Source: Syntrophomonadaceae bacterium (lineage in GTDB: Bacteria > Bacillota > Syntrophomonadia > Syntrophomonadales > Syntrophomonadaceae). Taken from it: 25,413 nt of DNA. The DNA lies in the NCBI GenBank assembly GCA_012840625.1, contig DUSB01000014.1, positions 1 to 25,413 of the forward strand, read 5' to 3'. Below, in pieces: positions 15,264 through 22,559 of this stretch. The notes under the pieces are model-generated. The model was not told the origin of the DNA, searched no databases, and worked only from the letters and a program-made list of their open reading frames with translations. A program made the translations under genes and the position numbers. Position 1 is the first letter of the stretch. Each line of letters opens with the position of its first letter.

Positions 15264-16810
15264 TTGTTTTCCTCCCCGATCTTGTTTTTCTCCTTTTCGT
15301 GTTCCAGTATGGCTTCGATTAAACCTGAAATGGTATACTCCTGAGCAATAATATCGACGGTAAATCCATATTGGCGCGCTGTTTCCGCAGTAATGGGGCC
15401 AATACAGGCCACGCTTACATCTTGATCAAACTGCGGTATATGCTCTTTACCGAGTAAAGCGACAAAGTTCTTCACGGTAGACGAACTGGTAAAAGTAATG
15501 TAGTCCGCTTGCCCCTGTAAAACCTCCTCCAGTAGCCCAGAGGGGAGCCTGGTTTCCAATACCGCTTCATAAAGAACCACTTCATCAAGCTCCGCTCCCA
15601 TCTCCCGCAAAGCCATAGGTAGCACCTGTCTGGCTCCCCGTGCACGTGGCAGCAAAACCCGCTCACCAGCTTTAAGATGTCCCTGCATGGCTTTGATCAG
15701 ACCCTCAGCGCGATATTCCTCGGGAACCACGTCAACAATAAAGCCTCGTTCCTCCAGCCGCTGACATGTTGCCGGACCTATAGCACATAGTTTGGCCTGA
15801 TGAAGGCTGCGCACATCTTTCCCTTTACGGCGCAGCTCAGCAAAGAAAAGCTCCACCGCATTTACACTCGTAAACATGATCCATTGATAAGAATCTAAAT
15901 GCACGAAAGCCTGGTAGAGAGCTTCGAGGTTTTCTTCTGGTTTAATTCTAATAGAAGGCAGTTCTATGGGCTGACCTCCCAGCTCTTTAATCCTGTTCAG
16001 TAATACGCTGGCCTGTTGCCGAGCACGGGTTACAATGATTCGTTTCCCCCATAAAGGACGATTTTCAAACCACTGTAATTGCTCCCGCAATGGCACAGTA
16101 TTGCCGACTACGATAACCGCAGGAGGATGCAGCTCTTCTTCCCTGACACGATCAACAATGTTACTCAAGCAGCCGGACACCACCTGCTGACGATTGGTGG
16201 TTCCAGCCGCAATTAAGGCTGTGGGAGTATCTGCATCGAGCCCTGCATTTATCAGCTGCTCAACAATGAAAGGGAGGTTTTCTACTCCCATTAAAAACAC
16301 CAGGGTATCAACGGCTGTAGCTAGCTGATCCCAGCGTATGGACGATTGAGGCTTGCCCGGTTTTTCATGACCGGTGATCACTGCAAAACTGGAGCTGGCA
16401 CCGCGATGGGTAACTGGAATCCCTGCATAGGCAGGTACCGCCACCGCCGAACTGATGCCAGGCACGATTTCAAAAGCGTATCCGTGCTGCTGCAGATATA
16501 AAGCTTCTTCGCCACCGCGTCCAAAAACAAAAGGATCACCGCCCTTAAGCCGAACAACTTGTTTGCCCTGGGCAGCCTTTTCCACCAGCAGGGCATTAAT
16601 TTCTTCCTGTTGCAGGGCATGGTTTCGGGAGGCCTTGCCGACATAAATTTTCTCTGCCTGCGGATGAATCTGACTCAGGATTTCATCGCCCACCAGACGA
16701 TCGTATATGACTACTTCAGCCTGCTGCAAGATTTCCTGTGCCCGAAGGGTTAGTAAGCCTGGATCACCTGGTCCCGCCCCCATCAGGTAAACATAGCCTT
16801 TCTGTTTCAT
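15260..16810 (-). CDS. cobA-hemD: Fused uroporphyrinogen-III C-methyltransferase / uroporphyrinogen-III synthase
   Basis: 516 aa with two enzymes in one chain. Residues about 5-245 are the SAM-dependent methyltransferase (SUMT): YLMGAGPGDPGLLTLRA, VVIYDRLV, RLKGGDPFVFGRGGEE, VPGISSAVAVPAYAGIPVTHR and the C-terminal VVVGNTV. Residues about 255-500 are uroporphyrinogen-III synthase: GKRIIVTRARQQAS, MFTSVNAVE, AIGPATCQRL, LLPRARGAR and ITFTSSSTVKNF. The fusion closes hydroxymethylbilane to uroporphyrinogen III and methylates it twice to precorrin-2, steering flow to siroheme instead of protoporphyrin. Such fusions are common in clostridia and related bacteria. It has 4-nt ATGA overlaps with both hemC and ahbC, so translation is coupled. 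No uroporphyrinogen decarboxylase gene is seen, consistent with the siroheme route. Confidence 0.96.
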   Translation of the reverse strand: MKQKGYVYLMGAGPGDPGLLTLRAQEILQQAEVVIYDRLVGDEILSQIHPQAEKIYVGKASRNHALQQEEINALLVEKAAQGKQVVRLKGGDPFVFGRGGEEALYLQQHGYAFEIVPGISSAVAVPAYAGIPVTHRGASSSFAVITGHEKPGKPQSSIRWDQLATAVDTLVFLMGVENLPFIVEQLINAGLDADTPTALIAAGTTNRQQVVSGCLSNIVDRVREEELHPPAVIVVGNTVPLREQLQWFENRPLWGKRIIVTRARQQASVLLNRIKELGGQPIELPSIRIKPEENLEALYQAFVHLDSYQWIMFTSVNAVELFFAELRRKGKDVRSLHQAKLCAIGPATCQRLEERGFIVDVVPEEYRAEGLIKAMQGHLKAGERVLLPRARGARQVLPMALREMGAELDEVVLYEAVLETRLPSGLLEEVLQGQADYITFTSSSTVKNFVALLGKEHIPQFDQDVSVACIGPITAETARQYGFTVDIIAQEYTISGLIEAILEHEKEKNKIGEENK

Positions 16811-17748
16811 CTGTCCTCTCCCAATGTACGTATTTCGCGCAGTATTGCCTCTGCACCCATATAATTCAAATGCCGGGCCAGTTTTTGGCCGGCCTGCTCA
16901 GCATCCTCTACCGTGGCCGGACAGGATAGAGAATCCCTGTAAACCTGGGTTCCATCCAGAGAAGCTACCAATCCCTGTATAGAAATTTCCTCTCCGGTTC
17001 TGGTGGCCAAACAGGCTACGGGAATCTGACATCCCCCTTCCAGCTCTTTTAAAAACGCTCGTTCAGCAGTTGTCTCCATCTCTGTAGTAGGATCATGGAT
17101 ACTGGCAAGATAATCCAGTGTAATGGGATCATCGCTGCGTATTTCAATGGCAATAGCTCCCTGACCAACAGCAGGCAGCATAATATCATAGGGAATATTT
17201 TCGCTGATGAAGGATTCATAGCCCAGACGTTTTACACCGGCATAAGCTAGAACAATACCATCCAGATCCTGCTCTTTCATTTTCCTGATGCGTGTGCCTA
17301 CATTGCCTCTCAAATCAACACATTGCAAATCCGGGCGGTAATGCTTAAGCTGTGCCACCCGACGCAGACTGGAAGTGCCGATGCGTGCACCGACAGGCAG
17401 CTCATCCAGAGTGTAAGCTTTGTGTGAAACCAGAACATCCCCTGGATATTCACGGCGGGTAACAGCTCCAATGCATACCCGGGAATCAAGTACCGTAGGC
17501 AAGTCTTTTAAACTATGTACAGCCAGATCAATACGCTTCTCTATAAGTTCTTTTTCAATTTCCTTGGTAAAAATGCCCTTATCACCAATTTTAGAAAGGG
17601 CTACGTCCAGGATTTTATCCCCCCGGGTATGAATGATAACCGTTTCCACCTGTATATCGGTATATTCATCCTGCAGCTGACGTGCAATATCATCCGCCTG
17701 CCATAGAGCTAATTTACTACCCCTGGTGCCCACTCGTATACTGCTCAT
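16807..17748 (-). CDS. hemC: Hydroxymethylbilane synthase (porphobilinogen deaminase)
   Basis: 313 aa, typical length. It joins four porphobilinogen units into hydroxymethylbilane. The N-terminal IRVGTRGSKLALWQ, the catalytic aspartate region HSLKDLPT (78-85), the arginine-rich substrate contacts TSSLRRVAQL and RGNVGTRIRK, LPAVGQGAIAIE, and the dipyrromethane-cofactor Cys240 in LEGGCQIPVA are all present. The ATG at 17748 has AAGGAG about 10 nt upstream. It overlaps the end of hemA by 32 nt and shares an ATGA overlap with cobA-hemD. Confidence 0.98.
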   Translation of the reverse strand: MSSIRVGTRGSKLALWQADDIARQLQDEYTDIQVETVIIHTRGDKILDVALSKIGDKGIFTKEIEKELIEKRIDLAVHSLKDLPTVLDSRVCIGAVTRREYPGDVLVSHKAYTLDELPVGARIGTSSLRRVAQLKHYRPDLQCVDLRGNVGTRIRKMKEQDLDGIVLAYAGVKRLGYESFISENIPYDIMLPAVGQGAIAIEIRSDDPITLDYLASIHDPTTEMETTAERAFLKELEGGCQIPVACLATRTGEEISIQGLVASLDGTQVYRDSLSCPATVEDAEQAGQKLARHLNYMGAEAILREIRTLGEDR

Positions 17749-19030
17749 AACTTGTCTGCTCCTTGTCCTCCTTCAAGCCAAACAACTGTTTGCTTAATTC
17801 GGCATACATATGCCCTTGGCTGGTAGGTGCCAGTTCTTTCAGATTTTCAACCGGCCCCCGTAAGAGCTGATTAACAATCGCGCTAGCCATTTCTGTTATC
17901 ACTTTTTGCTCCCGATCCGTAACTTTGCCTAGGCGATTAAAGGCTCGCTTTAGTTCCCGTTGCTTTACATCTTCACCAAACCTTTTCATGGCCGTGATAA
18001 TAGGAACCACGTACAACGTAGCCAGCCAATTGTTGAATTCTTCCAATTCCTGAATAATAATCTCATCCGCCATGGCAGCCGCAAGCTGACGTTCTTCATA
18101 GTTTTCATCTACCACATGCTGCAGACTATCAATATCATAAAGATAAACCCCTGCCACATCCTGTAATGAGGGATCTATATCACGTGGTACCGCTATATCA
18201 ATCATCAAGATGGCTCTTCCCTGCCTAGCCCGCAGTTGATCCCGGCAGCGTTCTCCCCGAATGACATAATGACTGGCAGCGGTACAGCTGATCACAATAT
18301 CTGTTTTTAACAGCTCGTCCGCTAATTCATCAAACTGAACCGCTCTGCCGTTTAAACAGTCTGCCATCTCACAGGCCTTATCATAAGAACGATTGGAGAC
18401 AATGACGGAATGCACGCCGCGATCCATCAAATATCGGATAGCTAATTCCCCCATCTCTCCAGCCCCCACGATCATGACGCTTTTATCATCCAGGGATCCC
18501 AGAATCTGCTGCGCCAATGCTACGGCAGCATAACTGACCGATACAGGGTGTTGATCGATAGCGGTTTGGCTTCTAACCTTTTTACCTACATGTAAGGCAC
18601 GCTGAAACAGCTGGTTTAAAACCCCATTGGAGGCCTTAATTTTCCGGGCTGTTTCATAGCTATCCTTGACCTGACCCAGAATCTGGGTTTCCCCCAGTAT
18701 CATGGAATCCAGACCGGATACAACCCGAAATAGATGATCAATCGCTTCAAAACAGCTGCACTGATATAAATAGGTATTCAGACTGGCCTCTGACAATCCT
18801 GAGTACCGGGTTAAAAAACTTCTTAATGCCATCTGACCTGCTTCCAAATCCCTGGTACTGGCGTAGACCTCTGTTCGGTTACAGGTAGAAAGAATAACTA
18901 CCCCTTCCAGATAGGGATTGTCTTTAAGCTCACTATAAGCCTTCTCCAGCTTTGCAGGACTAAAAGCAAAACATTCACGAATGTTTACCGGAGCAGTACG
19001 ATGACTTACTCCTGTAAGCAGGATATACAT
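17717..19030 (-). CDS. hemA: Glutamyl-tRNA reductase
   Basis: 437 aa. It reduces glutamyl-tRNA with NADPH to glutamate-1-semialdehyde, the first committed step of tetrapyrrole synthesis by the C5 pathway. The catalytic Cys50 lies in LSTCNRTEVYA. GVSHRTAPVNIRE, LDSMILGETQILGQVK, VSVSYAAVALA, the NADPH-binding VMIVGAGEMGELA and VSNRS, IDIAVPRDIDP and the C-terminal dimerisation helix follow in the usual order. The start ATG at 19030 gives the standard M-YI...GVSHRTAP N-terminus; GGAGGAG is about 11 nt upstream. It overlaps the preceding gene by 25 nt and hemC by 32 nt. The enzyme is a common target of heme feedback, though nothing in the sequence here shows it. Confidence 0.98.
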   Translation of the reverse strand: MYILLTGVSHRTAPVNIRECFAFSPAKLEKAYSELKDNPYLEGVVILSTCNRTEVYASTRDLEAGQMALRSFLTRYSGLSEASLNTYLYQCSCFEAIDHLFRVVSGLDSMILGETQILGQVKDSYETARKIKASNGVLNQLFQRALHVGKKVRSQTAIDQHPVSVSYAAVALAQQILGSLDDKSVMIVGAGEMGELAIRYLMDRGVHSVIVSNRSYDKACEMADCLNGRAVQFDELADELLKTDIVISCTAASHYVIRGERCRDQLRARQGRAILMIDIAVPRDIDPSLQDVAGVYLYDIDSLQHVVDENYEERQLAAAMADEIIIQELEEFNNWLATLYVVPIITAMKRFGEDVKQRELKRAFNRLGKVTDREQKVITEMASAIVNQLLRGPVENLKELAPTSQGHMYAELSKQLFGLKEDKEQTSYEQYTSGHQG

Positions 19031-19644
19031 TCCTCAATGCGCTCCTCCACTTGATCTCTTTTACCTTCCAGCAACAAATCGAGAATATCGGAATCCATTA
19101 TTTCTTCGTAAAACTGACGTCGCTTATGAATATCTGGTTCTAATGCTTTTACCTGCTGGCGTAAATCTCCCATAATCTCAACAAATTCACCATACTCAGG
19201 TGGAATCAACTGCTCCAGTTTACGGCGCAGACGGGCTGCAAACAGCGGGCTCTTCCCTTCTGTTGAGATAGCCAGGGATAAGGACTGTCGCTTAACCAGA
19301 GCAGGTACATAAAAGTCGCAGTTAGGGGGGTCGTCCACGGTATTCACCAGGACGCCCCTGGAACGACACGTTTCAGTAATGTAATGATTAACATCAGGCT
19401 GATTGGTAGCTATAAAAACCAGCAAAACCCCTTCCAGCATATCGGGACGAAAGGGCTCCTGTATATAGGATATCTTTCCTTCCTCAAACCACTGGCGTAT
19501 AGAAGGTTGTAGCTCAGGGCTGACTACCGTAACCCTGGCTCCGTATTCCAGCAGGGTCTGGATTTTCCTTTCTGCTACCTTGCCGCCACCAATAACCAGA
19601 CATAGCCGATTAACAAGATTTAAATAAATCGGATAATGGGTCAT
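19006..19644 (-). CDS. Precorrin-2 dehydrogenase, possibly also sirohydrochlorin ferrochelatase (SirC/Met8/CysG-N type)
   Basis: 212 aa. It oxidises precorrin-2 to sirohydrochlorin with NAD+, and in some relatives also inserts iron to give siroheme. The NAD-binding motif LVIGGGKVAERK (about 16-27) follows the N-terminal strand PIYLNLVNR. The conserved segment NTVDDPPNCDFYVPA contains the aspartate implicated in catalysis, and AISTEGKSPLFAARLRRKLE follows. A C-terminal helical dimerisation domain of about 60 residues completes it. The start ATG at 19644 has AGGAG 8 nt upstream. It is the first gene of the heme group and supplies the siroheme that AhbAB uses. No separate iron chelatase gene is seen, so either this protein does both steps or the chelatase is elsewhere. 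Confidence 0.93.
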   Translation of the reverse strand: MTHYPIYLNLVNRLCLVIGGGKVAERKIQTLLEYGARVTVVSPELQPSIRQWFEEGKISYIQEPFRPDMLEGVLLVFIATNQPDVNHYITETCRSRGVLVNTVDDPPNCDFYVPALVKRQSLSLAISTEGKSPLFAARLRRKLEQLIPPEYGEFVEIMGDLRQQVKALEPDIHKRRQFYEEIMDSDILDLLLEGKRDQVEERIEECISCLQE

Positions 19645-19662
19645 TTTTAAAACTCCTGTTAA

Positions 19663-19672
19663 ATCACGTGAT
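19663..19672. promoter_or_regulatory. Perfect palindrome before the heme gene cluster
   Basis: ATCACGTGAT lies between the terminator at the tatA stop and the ribosome binding site of the precorrin-2 dehydrogenase gene, 18 nt before its ATG. It could be an operator for heme-gene control. No regulator is identified and a 10-bp palindrome can occur by chance. Confidence 0.3.
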
Positions 19673-19676
19673 GAAA

Positions 19677-19700
19677 GAAAAAAGGCCTGATATCAGACCT
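19677..19700 (-). terminator. Terminator (or attenuator) overlapping the tatA stop codon
   Basis: On the minus strand AGGTCTG (19700-19694), ATAT loop, CAGGCCT (19689-19683) form a 7-bp stem with one G-U pair, followed by a T-run (19683-19678) and then C. The first arm contains the last tatA codon and part of its stop, so a translating ribosome would cover it. That makes leaky termination into the heme genes plausible. Confidence 0.7.
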
Positions 19701-19884
19701 CTGATTTTTCTTCTTTCTCCTCCAGTTCTTCAAAGTCATCCTCCTTGGCTTTGCGAAAGCTTTGCAGAGCCTGCCCCATAGATTTTCCGACCTGCGGAAG
19801 CTTCCCGGGGCCAACTACGATCAATACAATAACCAGAATAAGAATCAGTTCCCAGGGACCAATGTTCCCAATAAAACCAAACAA
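19693..19884 (-). CDS. tatA: Twin-arginine translocase subunit TatA/TatE
   Basis: 63 aa single-span protein, typical of TatA. A short N-terminus (MFGFIGNIGPWE) is followed by a membrane helix LILILVIVLIVVGPGKLP, the GKLP hinge, an amphipathic helix (QVGKSMGQALQSFRKAKED) and an acidic tail. TatA polymers form the passage for folded proteins bound by TatC. The start is TTG at 19884 with GGGAGG about 8 nt upstream. It lies 135 nt after tatC and has a promoter-like element of its own. No TatB is seen; a single TatA with TatC is the usual minimal system in Firmicutes. Confidence 0.96.
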   Translation of the reverse strand: MFGFIGNIGPWELILILVIVLIVVGPGKLPQVGKSMGQALQSFRKAKEDDFEELEEKEEKSEV

Positions 19885-19949
19885 GTTCTTCGCCTCCCTT
19901 TATTTAACAGGTAGTTTTTTGATGCGGCAATTTTCAAGTTCTAATCATC

Positions 19950-19990
19950 ACTGTTACAGTCATTATTACAAAGACCAGTATATTTGTAAA
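19950..19990 (-). promoter_or_regulatory. Promoter-like element before tatA with palindrome at the predicted start
   Basis: TTTACA (19990-19985), 17 nt, AATAAT (19967-19962) on the minus strand fits a sigma-A promoter with 5/6 matches in each box. The palindrome ACTGT-A-ACAGT (19960-19950) covers the predicted transcription start and could be an operator. This would give tatA, and by read-through the heme genes, transcription independent of tatC. Confidence 0.5.
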
Positions 19991-20019
19991 GAATTTGATT
20001 TTGGGTTTGGTCTGCTAAT

Positions 20020-20871
20020 TTATTCTTCTGTTTTGTCTTTATTTATCGACTTATCTTCAGCTGAAAGATCCAGATCAGTCAGATCCTCAGCTACATCTCC
20101 CTTGCGGCGCCAGAATTTTTTGCGTTTTTTCCCCTGGCCTTCCCGGCCCGGTCGGGCCAGTTTAGCCACCCAGACACTGATTTCATAAAGCAGATAGACA
20201 GCACTGGCCATCAGAATCATAGAAAAAGGATCCCCACCAGGGGTGAGTATCGAAGATAGAACGACAATGACCAGTAAAGCGTATTTTCTATTTGTAGCCA
20301 GCCATTCACTGGTGATCAGGCCAAATCTAGCCAGGAAATAAACCACAACCGGCAGCTCAAACACAATGCCAAAAGGAATGGTAAATGCCATGACAAAGGA
20401 TACATACTGATCAACCTTGAACATGGTTTCCAGGTTTTCCCCAGCCATATAAATCATAAAATTGATCACCAATCTCAAAACACCAAAATAGGAAAATAAA
20501 ACACCGGCTACAAATAATAAAACTGTGACCGGGAAAATAATATAGATATAGCGGCGTTCCCGGGGATACAAAGCCGGTTTAAAAAAGCGCCAGATAGCCC
20601 ATACCACAACAGGGAAAGCCAGGATAAATCCGGCCAGAAAAGCCAATTTTAACTTTACAATAAAGGCCTCTGCCACACCGGTAACCACTAGGTTTTCGTT
20701 AAAGGATTTTAATGGAATTATAATAATGTTTAATATCTGTTCGCTATAATAAAAACAAAATACAGCCGCTATGATAATGGCAATAACACTTATAAGAATT
20801 GATTTACGAAGGTCTTCCAGGTGTTCAACCAGGGTTTGTTTTTCATCCGGTGAAAGATCTGACCATGCCAT
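20020..20871 (-). CDS. tatC: Twin-arginine translocase subunit TatC
   Basis: 283 aa polytopic membrane protein with six predicted membrane segments. It recognises twin-arginine signal peptides of folded, often cofactor-bearing proteins. Family motifs: EHLEDLRKSI (16-25) at the N-terminus, FFKPALYPRERR (about 96-107) in the first cytoplasmic loop, the FVMAFTIPFGIVFELPVVV segment and SSILTPGGDPFSM (about 208-220) before the last helices. The cytoplasmic C-terminal tail of about 50 residues is longer than usual and strongly charged (KKRKKFWRRKG, then acidic). The ATG at 20871 has GGAGGG about 9 nt upstream. It follows hepT by 23 nt, so the two are probably co-transcribed. Confidence 0.97.
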   Translation of the reverse strand: MAWSDLSPDEKQTLVEHLEDLRKSILISVIAIIIAAVFCFYYSEQILNIIIIPLKSFNENLVVTGVAEAFIVKLKLAFLAGFILAFPVVVWAIWRFFKPALYPRERRYIYIIFPVTVLLFVAGVLFSYFGVLRLVINFMIYMAGENLETMFKVDQYVSFVMAFTIPFGIVFELPVVVYFLARFGLITSEWLATNRKYALLVIVVLSSILTPGGDPFSMILMASAVYLLYEISVWVAKLARPGREGQGKKRKKFWRRKGDVAEDLTDLDLSAEDKSINKDKTEE

Positions 20872-20894
20872 ATAGACTGCCCTCCTGCGCCTTC

Positions 20895-21863
20895 TTAATA
20901 ATTTCTTACTGTAATAAAGGTGGCTATATCATGAAGATTGTCTCGAACCTTGACTTCTGGTAAATATCTTAACTGACCCTGTGATTTTCGGGCATATTTG
21001 CAACTAGCCTCATAGGCATATTCGATGCCGCCTGATTCAATAACCCAGTCTATAATTTGATCTGCTTCTGATAAGGCAGTCTCACTATCTGATAACAGAC
21101 GGGCTAATTCATCTCTTTGCGGATGATATCTTAAAGCATATAAGACCGGTAGAGTAATAACACCCTGCCTGACATCACTACCTACGGGCTTGCCTAGTAT
21201 TTCCTCATCAGCCACAAAATCCAGAATATCGTCGGTTATCTGAAAAGACATGCCTAGGTAATATCCATAACGTCGCAAAGCCTGAATCTGGTATGGTTCT
21301 GCCTGACTGATCATAGCACCTAGCTGACAGCTTACTGATATAAGCAGAGCAGTCTTGCGTTCAATACGCCGTAAATAATCCTTCAGTCCCTGATTGACAT
21401 TATAACAGCTCATCATCTGACGGATTTCTCCTTCACAGATCTGCATGGATGCGTCAGCCAAAACCTGCATCAGATCATTTCTTTCATATGAAGCCACCAG
21501 CGAAAGAGAACGGGCAAATACATAGTTACCAGCATAGATAGAGGTACGATTACCCCAGGCATGCTTAACTGTCGACCTGCCCCGGCGCATCGAAGAATCA
21601 TCAATCACATCATCATGCACCAGGCTGGCCATATGTATCAATTCCAGAGCCACAGCCATAGGAATAACATGGTCAACCGATTCAGAAAACAGGCGGGCAG
21701 ATAAAAGCGCAAAAGCTGGCCTGAGCCGCTTACCTCCTGCTTTCACGAGGTGGGTGGCTGCATCTTTCATAGTAGGAAGCGGTGTATTTATATTGTTTCT
21801 TAAATCTGCTTCAACGATGGCCAGTTCACGGCTCACCGGTGCAAATAAATCGAAATCGGTCAT
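20895..21863 (-). CDS. hepT: Long-chain all-trans polyprenyl diphosphate synthase (heptaprenyl type, component II)
   Basis: 322 aa. It adds isopentenyl units to an allylic primer to make the side chain of menaquinone. Seen: KAGGKRLRPA (41-50), the first Asp-rich motif LVHDDVIDD (81-89), RRGRSTVK (about 93-100), GNYVFARS (112-119), and the second Asp-rich motif ITDDILDF (209-216). Both metal-binding sites are intact, so the enzyme should be active. Small residues before the first motif (HMAS) fit long products, but the exact chain length is not readable. The ATG at 21863 has AAGGGG 6 nt upstream. It lies after ubiX and before tatC. A second, incomplete prenyl-synthase-like protein is encoded at the right edge and may be its partner. 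Confidence 0.93.
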   Translation of the reverse strand: MTDFDLFAPVSRELAIVEADLRNNINTPLPTMKDAATHLVKAGGKRLRPAFALLSARLFSESVDHVIPMAVALELIHMASLVHDDVIDDSSMRRGRSTVKHAWGNRTSIYAGNYVFARSLSLVASYERNDLMQVLADASMQICEGEIRQMMSCYNVNQGLKDYLRRIERKTALLISVSCQLGAMISQAEPYQIQALRRYGYYLGMSFQITDDILDFVADEEILGKPVGSDVRQGVITLPVLYALRYHPQRDELARLLSDSETALSEADQIIDWVIESGGIEYAYEASCKYARKSQGQLRYLPEVKVRDNLHDIATFITVRNY

Positions 21864-21896
21864 TCTATACCCCTTAACCCTCTAATCACTTTACCC

Positions 21897-21926
21897 ATTA
21901 TATAACCTTAGCTCTTGTTGTAGCAA
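21897..21926 (-). promoter_or_regulatory. Probable sigma-A-type promoter of hepT-tatC
   Basis: TTGCTA (21926-21921), an 18-nt spacer and a perfect TATAAT (21902-21897) on the minus strand. The predicted start lies about 27 nt before the hepT ATG. Confidence 0.58.
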
Positions 21927-21950
21927 TTAATAATATGAAAGTAAACCGGT

Positions 21951-22538
21951 TTATTTTCCCTGATAACGTTGAAAAAAGTTGTTGGGTATCTTCATTATGT
22001 CCAGTATCTTTCCTATCATAAAGTTTACCATATCATCCAGTGATTGGGGTTGATGGTAAAACCCCGGCATGGCGGGGACAATATGCACCCCCATATCAGC
22101 CAGACTTAACATGTTGCGTAAATGAATCGAGTTCAAGGGGGTTTCCCGGGGAACCAGAATCAGCTGCCGATGCTCTTTGAGCATTACATCAGCTGTGCGC
22201 TCCATCAGGTCATTGGACATACCATGAGCAACAGCAGCCAGGGTAGACATGGTACAGGGTATGATGATCATTCCATCTGTAGGAAAAGAACCTGATGCTA
22301 TTGGGGCAGCGATATCCCTGTTATGATAAACCTGTAAATGCTGTTGGGGAAAATAGTTCTGGAGGGCCAGTATATCTAAATCCCGGCGATCCCAACCCAT
22401 TTCCTGTTCGAGAACTATACAGGCAGCTTCACTTAACACCAGATGCACCTCATGGCCCAGGGAAAGCAAGGCCTCAATAAAACGCACCCCGTAGACCACA
22501 CCGCTGGCTCCGGTTATTGCTACCACATAGCTGTTCAA
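21951..22538 (-). CDS. ubiX: Flavin prenyltransferase (UbiX / MqnM type)
   Basis: 195 aa. It joins a dimethylallyl group to FMN, making the prenylated flavin cofactor that UbiD-type decarboxylases need. The N-terminal flavoprotein fold VVAITGASGVVYGVR carries the GASG motif, CTMSTLAAVAHG is the flavin/phosphate loop, and RETPLNSIHLRNMLSLADMG and PAMPGFYHQPQS are the family C-terminal motifs. The TTG at 22538 is chosen because AAGGAG lies about 8 nt upstream; the longer frame from the TTG at 22556 would place that binding site inside the coding region. It is 21 nt after ubiA, in a ubiD-ubiA-ubiX unit. Confidence 0.96.
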   Translation of the reverse strand: MNSYVVAITGASGVVYGVRFIEALLSLGHEVHLVLSEAACIVLEQEMGWDRRDLDILALQNYFPQQHLQVYHNRDIAAPIASGSFPTDGMIIIPCTMSTLAAVAHGMSNDLMERTADVMLKEHRQLILVPRETPLNSIHLRNMLSLADMGVHIVPAMPGFYHQPQSLDDMVNFMIGKILDIMKIPNNFFQRYQGK

Positions 22539-22559
22539 AAAAGTCTCTCCTTTCAAGCT

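Noticed and set aside
19745..20188. 147-codon plus-strand frame opposite tatA and the end of tatC
   Set aside because: Lies across two real genes and their spacer on the other strand, has no family motif and no supporting start signal.
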